From Escarpia spicata (Eukaryota; Annelida; Polychaeta; Sabellida; Siboglinidae), in contig OZ023205.1 in assembly GCA_963995525.1 (NCBI GenBank), forward strand, positions 54,347,518 to 54,411,517: a stretch of DNA of 64,000 bases, given 5' to 3'. Below, in pieces: positions 45,561 to 64,000 of this stretch. How positions within the stretch are numbered: position 1 is the first letter of the stretch; each line of letters opens with the position of its first letter. The notes below the pieces were generated by a model. The model did not search any database, was not told where the DNA came from, and saw only the letters and a list, made by a program, of their open reading frames with translations. The translations under genes and the position numbers were made by a program.

Positions 45561-48500
45561 CACCTGCCAAATTACCGTGATTCTTTTTTAAACTCCTGGC
45601 CTTCCGGAGAAGAAGAAAATATTGTGGATTGTAGCTTTTTTGGAGAACTTATATATTTTGTTATGGCTCAAGGGGTGTCGAGTTGTTGGTCACAAAAAGG
45701 GGTGCTGTTGGACTTCTGAAGGCCAACTGGAAGGTTAAAGTTGCAGGTTACAAAGGGGGTAAATTTGAAAATAAAGGGGTTTAGATGGAAGTCCAATAGG
45801 TATCTTTTTGCAGGTTTAATGGTGAGTTAGGTATTCTCCTGGATTTTGACACACATTAGCTGATATCAATTTCCTGTGACAAAAGTCTCACAGACAATTG
45901 GGAACATTAATTAATTAAATCACATCCTACCTGGTAACACATTACTCAGCATGCAAACCAGTTTAAGCTGATGTCATCAGGATTATATAATAACTGCATT
46001 GGATTGTAAAGAAACTGTTTACAAACACCAATGAAGAAATATCTGAGAACTATATGGCATCCTCCAAATATACAACTCACAAGAACCTCACATTCAAGAA
46101 CTTAGATCTTTTAAACTCTTGCCTCCCCAAAAAGAAGAACATATTGTGTATAGTAGCTTTTTTAAGAGTACTTGTCTTTTGTTACAAGGGGTATGGAGTT
46201 ATCGGTCACAAAGGAGTGCTGTTGGAGTTCTGTAGGCCAGATGGAAAGGGTAGAATCGGAGGTTACAAACTATGTGAATTTGATCATGAATGGGGTGCTG
46301 ATGGAGGTCTAGTTTGTTTTGTGATCGAGCCTAGAATCACCTTGATTTCGTTGCCCACCAGTTGGTATCAATATCCTAGGATTTACTACCAAGAGAGACA
46401 TAATATTTTGTATCCAGCAGATACTTAGGATTTTGGTGAGCCTGAAATTGTCCTGGATTTCAAAACCCATAATTTGATTTTTATTTCCTATCAACATTAC
46501 TTACTATCAGCAAAGACACGTTCTGGAGGAATCATGCAAATAGAACAAATAATTGTTTAAACTGATGTTTTCTCAATGGTACAATATTTGCATGAGGATG
46601 CCAAACAAACCGATTGCAAAATCTTCAAATTGTGGAATGCAAAAACTCATGTTAACGTTTTACCTGCCAACCCTATTTTGCTAACCCTAAGTGAAACTCC
46701 CCGCCTTGCGGAAAAGAAGAAAATCTCCCGGGGGTGTGCAGTTTGAAATCCAGTGGGGTGTAGATGGAGGTCCCAATGCCAAGAGGGAGGGGTGCAGTTG
46801 GAAGTTGCAAAGTGGGTGCAGCTGACCATGCACCCATGGGGAGTAGATTGGTGTCCCCATGCCAAGTGGGAGGGGTGCAGTTGGAAGTTCCAAAGTGGGT
46901 GCAGCTGACCATGCACCCATGGGGAGTAGATTGATGTCCCCATGCCAAGTGGGAGGGGTGCAGTTGGAAGTTGTAAAGTGGGTGTAGCTGACCATGCACC
47001 AATGGGGTGTAGATGGAGATCACAATGCCAAGTGGGAGGGGTGCAGTTGGAAGTTCCAAAGTGGGTACAGCTGACCATGCACCAATTGGGTGTAGATGGA
47101 GGTCCCAATGCCAAGAGGGAGGGGTGCAATTGGAAGTTCCAAAATGGGTGCAGCCCGACCATGCACCAATAGGGAGTAGATGGATGTCCCCATGGGTTTT
47201 TTTTTGGTGGGTCTGACATTCTCCAGGATTTTGAAACCTAGCCCACTCGATGAGTTTATGTGTTTTTCCTCGGCGACAGTGGCTTCAACTCTAAGGCAAG
47301 CTGCGAACCTGGTTGTTGACAGTGTGGTCAGTGTTGACGCCGTACATCAGCAGGGGGAGGGGCACTACCCTTACATGTGGGTAGGAGTGTGCAGCTGAAG
47401 GTCACATACCCCTACCCTAGATAAAGGCATCCAATATCAAAAAGTGTACCCTTGATCTATGGACAAATTTAAGAAAGACACATTTTTAAAGTAAGTGTTT
47501 AATTCATATAAACATATCGATAGGTGTAATCCGATACATATATATCCGACATGTACGAGATAGGTAACCGTGAATGCTGCAATAAAAACCTAGCCTTGTT
47601 CTAAGGAGAGTTCCTCGAAATTATACCCTTGTCTAGGAAACTTCTGTATAATGTTGGGTTTTTATATCTGCAACTGCAACCTCTCTTCACTCAAAGACAT
47701 CCATCCACATCCTTCCATTGACACCTCCAACTTCACCCCATTGACGCTAAACAAAAACCACCAACTTGCACCCCATACTCCATCCAAACCGCCGAACCAT
47801 TTGCACCCAAAGCCTACGTGCATAGGATATATCTATAATCGAGCTTGTATGCGGGTAGATTAACGGTTTCATCTTAGACGTCTTGAAAGTCGAGCGCCAA
47901 ACTTTCAGCCATTAATCTGTGACTCCTAGAATAGGACGTATAACCTATATCTTTCCAAAATATGTGTCAAGATTATCACCTTTTATGGGGTAAATCAATT
48001 GTTCGGAACGTAAAACGTAGGGTGTGCGTAATATGTAAAATGTAGCGGGTTGTAACCAAACAATCGCAAGAACAACGCGGCCAAAACGTGACAAAACTTC
48101 GGGAAAACGGCCCCTGCGTCACAGTCTTGGCTACATTGAGTAGACGCTGACACAATAATGTTATGTCTACCGTCATGCCAATAGCATATTAATTGACAAT
48201 TCCACACTAGCACGACTAGGGCCTATCGATGTGCGTGAACTTCACACATTCAGCAAAGACATGCCATATCATTGAGCCACGTGGTCCTCTGCAGTATCGG
48301 TGTCAGCCTAAGACTGCAGGTCTCCAACAGCTGTTGAATAATACTCTTATATAAATAGGAAGCGAATGAATACAGAAATATGTGATTGGACTCTGTGCCT
48401 CCGAGGAGATGCTCGTATACTACTCTAAACTTAGCTTATTGAAGCACCCTGAAAATACTGGACCTTTAACGTTGGTTGCAGTTAAGCATCAAGGGGGGCA

Positions 48501-50410
48501 TAAGGGGGTCCCAAGAGGATGTGTTTGCATGGTTTTGGTGAGCCTGGAATTCTCCTAGATTTCGGAACTCAACCGTTGGCAGGCATAGAATTGATACCGG
48601 TGTTGTTGAAAGAACCCGATATCCAACAATTGATTCCCAATACTTTGCGTAAAAATGAAATCATACTGAGTGTGGACCTTCATTGTTGGAGACATTCGCC
48701 TTTGTAATCATTACTTGTGTATTCTTTTGTTTGACTATTTTGTTCTGATGCAATCATTTTTCATGTTCTTCGTCTTTTCCTTTTTTGCCCCACTGTTTTG
48801 CAAGCTGCTCATCTTTCTCTCCATCTTTCAGAAACAGCAAGTCCCAAAATAACGCCCTTGTTTGCCTGTATAAGTTGTGTTTTATAATCCACGTGTCAAT
48901 GTTTGGGCTTAGGGTCCACTCAATGAATTACACATATAACAATATATCCACTTTCTCTAAACGTTTATTACATAACACATGCAATAATGATGCTATCTAA
49001 CAAACTACTTATTGCTATCCTCAAACACTATTAATTTTGGTACCATTCGTTTTTCCGGCTGCGCGTCCCAACATTTGCTCTGCTCAGTAACTAATTTGCA
49101 TCCTGATTCTTTAAGGATTATGCTGACAAGGCGGTCTATACGGGTTTTATTTTTTAAAGGAAGGCAGAATGTTCTTCTACCCTTAATTATCAAGAGTAAT
49201 ATTTTGTAATAGGAAGTATGCCGTGTTGAACGTTGGCAGATTGGTAATCATTGAACAATAAAGGGTATTGCGGTTAAGTCAGTCCGCATCGGCGTTATTG
49301 CCAATACAGCTTTCTTTAGAAAACTTTTGAAACTGGACGTTTTATTTACCAATTGAACATGCTCCGGGGGTGTGTCTTCCAAACTTCATACGTTGTTATA
49401 GGCTTACTAAATAGAATATGGCGGAAAGTATACCTTCGTTATATTAATTATAGTCTTAAAAACATCATATTAATTAATTAATGAAAAACTAGGAACAGAT
49501 TGCCTCCCTTTAAATTAACAGTTTAGAATATGCTCGTGTATATTGTAAAATCACGTTCGCATCTAACTTTTTGAGCAAAATCATGCTACATGGCATACAT
49601 TATACAAGTATTTAGAAAGCTTAAAGGAAATGGTGTTCAACGAAGTGTATAAGATGGTCTAGATAAATAAGTCAAATACAATATGTAGAATATGGACACT
49701 CGCATTTCCAGGCTTGCGATGATGGGTCGCTTTGTGCCAGGAGAATGCGCTAATTACAAAATTAATTCTACATGAGTAGGTCTCACTTATAATGGTTAAT
49801 ATAAATGTGTAAGCTGTATTAGAAGAACACTTATAAGCCGGACAAAATCCAGAGAATAACTACTTTGACAGTCTAAACCGAGAAAGTTTGTCCATGAAAC
49901 AAAACGCATTAAGAAGGGTGGGCTTCTGTATTAAATGTAATATTATATGTGATAATATAATGCTGTAGATCTCACTCTCATTGTCATCGACGGTGAATGA
50001 TTGGAGCAAAGTATCCAGCGAAGTGAGAATATTTGAAAGAGAGAACAGACATAGGTAATCGAAATGACCACACAGAGGTTCCACATTGTGCATTCTGAAT
50101 CCGGTGACTTATGCCGTATGGATATCAAATCTCATTAAATCTCGTCAAATCTGGTTAAATCTCTAAAACCCCACAGTGTTGAACTATCGATAAGCCAGTA
50201 GTTTTTATCGACAGATTGTGTTGAGTTTTTGCACTGTAAAACGAAACATTTACATGCTGCATTATTCACAATAGTCTACTCAAAGTATTTAACACGTACT
50301 GGGTCCATTATTTCAAAGCATAGAACACAGCGTTGCATTAGAAGTCTATCCCATACATTTTCGAGGACAGTACATTTAGAAATCCACAATAATTTCTTTA
50401 AAATATGTTG
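45560..50410. other. Gene-poor intergenic stretch with a local repeat family
   Basis: I find no gene in this 4.8 kb. A repeat family recurs: GGTGAGCCTGGAATTCTCCT-like segments at about 45820, 46432, 47207 and 48535, and a roughly 520-bp duplication (45588 against 46108, both starting TTTTAAACTC). Sequence at 47690-47810 looks like the same GGGGTGCA-rich family inverted. The remainder (47900-50400) is AT-rich with nothing recognisable. Confidence 0.6.
46742..47200. repeat. 83-bp tandem repeat, about 5 copies
   Basis: GTGCAGTTGGAAG recurs at 46792, 46875, 46958, 47041 and (as GTGCAATTGGAAG) 47124, exactly 83 bp apart. The repeat is intergenic. ORFs on both strands are repeat translations. Confidence 0.95.
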
Positions 50411-50416
50411 TTTATT
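50411..50416 (-). terminator. PLC polyadenylation signal (candidate)
   Basis: AATAAA on the minus strand about 345 bases beyond the PLC stop. Other A-rich hexamers are nearby, so this is only the best candidate. Confidence 0.4.
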
Positions 50417-50759
50417 TAAAAATGCACTACAAAACTCTCTTTTTCATCGAAAACCAAGCACTTATAATATTACAGTCACACAGGCAACGCGGGATTGACC
50501 AATTACACACACGTGTCTACGAAAATCAACGCATCATGTTAACTAATTAAACAAGGACTTATACTATCATAGTGATGACTATGGCACCATTTTGTTGTGT
50601 TCTACAACAAGCTGTTCTATAAAAGTCTCGTTCCTTCCGATGTGCATCGCGCCGACACATCAGATCCTCCCCGGAACTGTTTCAGTCCTCTGCGCCGCCA
50701 CATGGTGGCGACTGCATCGCTGCAACTCGCTAACGTCACGTCGTCGTCGTCGGAGACGT

Positions 50760-63102
<12,343 letters not shown>

Positions 63103-63731
63103 CTACGATGAACAGACAAGTAGAATACATCAAAGCGCCGTGTAAGACGCTATCATGTCGTTAATGCTGACTCTGAAATGTACATGGTCCGTTCTGGAGC
63201 CACTTCTGGCCAGAGATCCGAACAAACAACCGTCACATCTGACGGAGGGTTTGAAAATGGGCAGGTGTGTGAGCTGTTTGAGAACGTAATTTCTACGAAA
63301 AGTTCAACATTAGTCACCGTGTTGTAATTAAATCAATGCTTATTATACTTCATTCTGCATTTGCAAGACGTCTTAGTGATCTGTAAGTGTCTTTTGTTTT
63401 TTAGTCATGCAATTGGTACTTGCTTTAAAAAATAAATATGGCTAATTTCATCAAAGCCACAAACACACAAACTATGATTGTTATAACCTAATCAACTATA
63501 CAACAAAAATAACACTGTGCTTGCTATTCGACTGGTGACATGATAACGTCAACAATAGCTTCGTCAGAACCTTCACGATTCCAGTACGTCTTTTCATAAA
63601 AAAGACAACCTAATGAAACATAAAATAAAAATAAAAAATAATCCGAACACTAATGCCTCTTAAATAATGGCGTTGCTAGGCGCTCTAGACCATTGACGTC
63701 ATATGTTAAAGGCGGCAAGGTAAGTTCTTAC

Positions 63732-63788
63732 TCAGAACGATATCCTGTCCTTGGGGCTGGTCCGGGCGCTTTCCACTTCACACCCAGT
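63732..63788 (-). CDS. Possible further upstream PLC exon
   Basis: Bounded by TCAG and a GA|GTAAGA donor whose phase fits the next exon, giving GYRSE|LVTRLSGQ, which resembles the PE.DELF.RLSG pattern of PLC EF-hands. The rest (LGVKWKAPGPAP) is not recognisable. Confidence 0.35.
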   Translation of the reverse strand, partial: TGCEVESARTSPKDRISF

Positions 63789-64000
63789 CTGACCTATTGA
63801 TTCGAACACCATCTCAACTTCTGTGGAAAGCATTGAGCTATGCTGCTATTACTGCGCGAAGAATATTCGTACGCATTATACCCACTTCTGATGAGGTACT
63901 CATTTACACAATCGGGTGAACTGATGCAAAGTGGAGTACACGAAATTGCCGAAGATTCGAAAAGGCAGCCAAACGATTCCAACCTGGACTCTCGACTGAG

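Overview
This is animal nuclear DNA, most likely from a marine invertebrate. A mollusc is my best guess, from the AT-rich introns, the abundant CA/GA microsatellites, the non-LTR retrotransposons and the tRNA-derived SINEs; the sequence does not prove it. There is no operon structure and no prokaryotic or CRISPR feature. Almost all long ORFs in the window are translations of tandem repeats. The real coding content is short exons of four conserved genes, recovered by joining exons whose splice phases agree and comparing the products with known protein families.

Layout: (1) bases 1100-18924, minus strand: the middle-to-C-terminal helical part of nucleoporin NUP155, 11 exons, running off the left edge. 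No exon for its N-terminal beta-propeller is visible. (2) 21648-37045, plus strand: a complete NPRL2 (GATOR1 subunit), 11 exons, 384 codons. (3) 38029-43704, minus strand: a complete ATP23 mitochondrial metalloprotease, 6 exons, 252 codons, tail-to-tail with NPRL2. (4) 50760-63102 and further right, minus strand: the EF-hand, X, Y and C2 parts of a phosphoinositide-specific phospholipase C, delta-like, 15 clear exons, catalytic residues intact. Between and inside the genes lie three degenerate non-LTR retrotransposons (about 2556-5248, 19476-20950, 44290-45560), two pogo/Tigger-like DNA elements (10617-11420, 41809-42864), two copies of one MITE (29894-30126, 56308-56552), another MITE in a foldback (31037-31800), a SINE cluster (29350-30860) and many minisatellites. 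The four genes act in different processes (nuclear pore, TORC1 control, mitochondrial protease, lipid signalling) and show no functional linkage.

The outstanding observation is that at least ten minisatellites, in all four genes, are built from a splice junction. The repeat unit contains the true 5' splice site with the end of its exon (five arrays) or the true 3' splice site with the start of its exon (five arrays), always expanded into the intron and never into the exon. The extreme case is the 4.56-kb NUP155 intron 14210-18770, which consists of nine extra copies of its own donor and about ninety copies of its own acceptor. The donor array there is a 36-bp, stop-free unit, so use of any copy would add a multiple of 12 residues in frame. 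I know of no described class of repeat of this kind. It could reflect a duplication process focused on splice junctions, an intron-growth mechanism, or survivorship of random duplications, and each can be tested.
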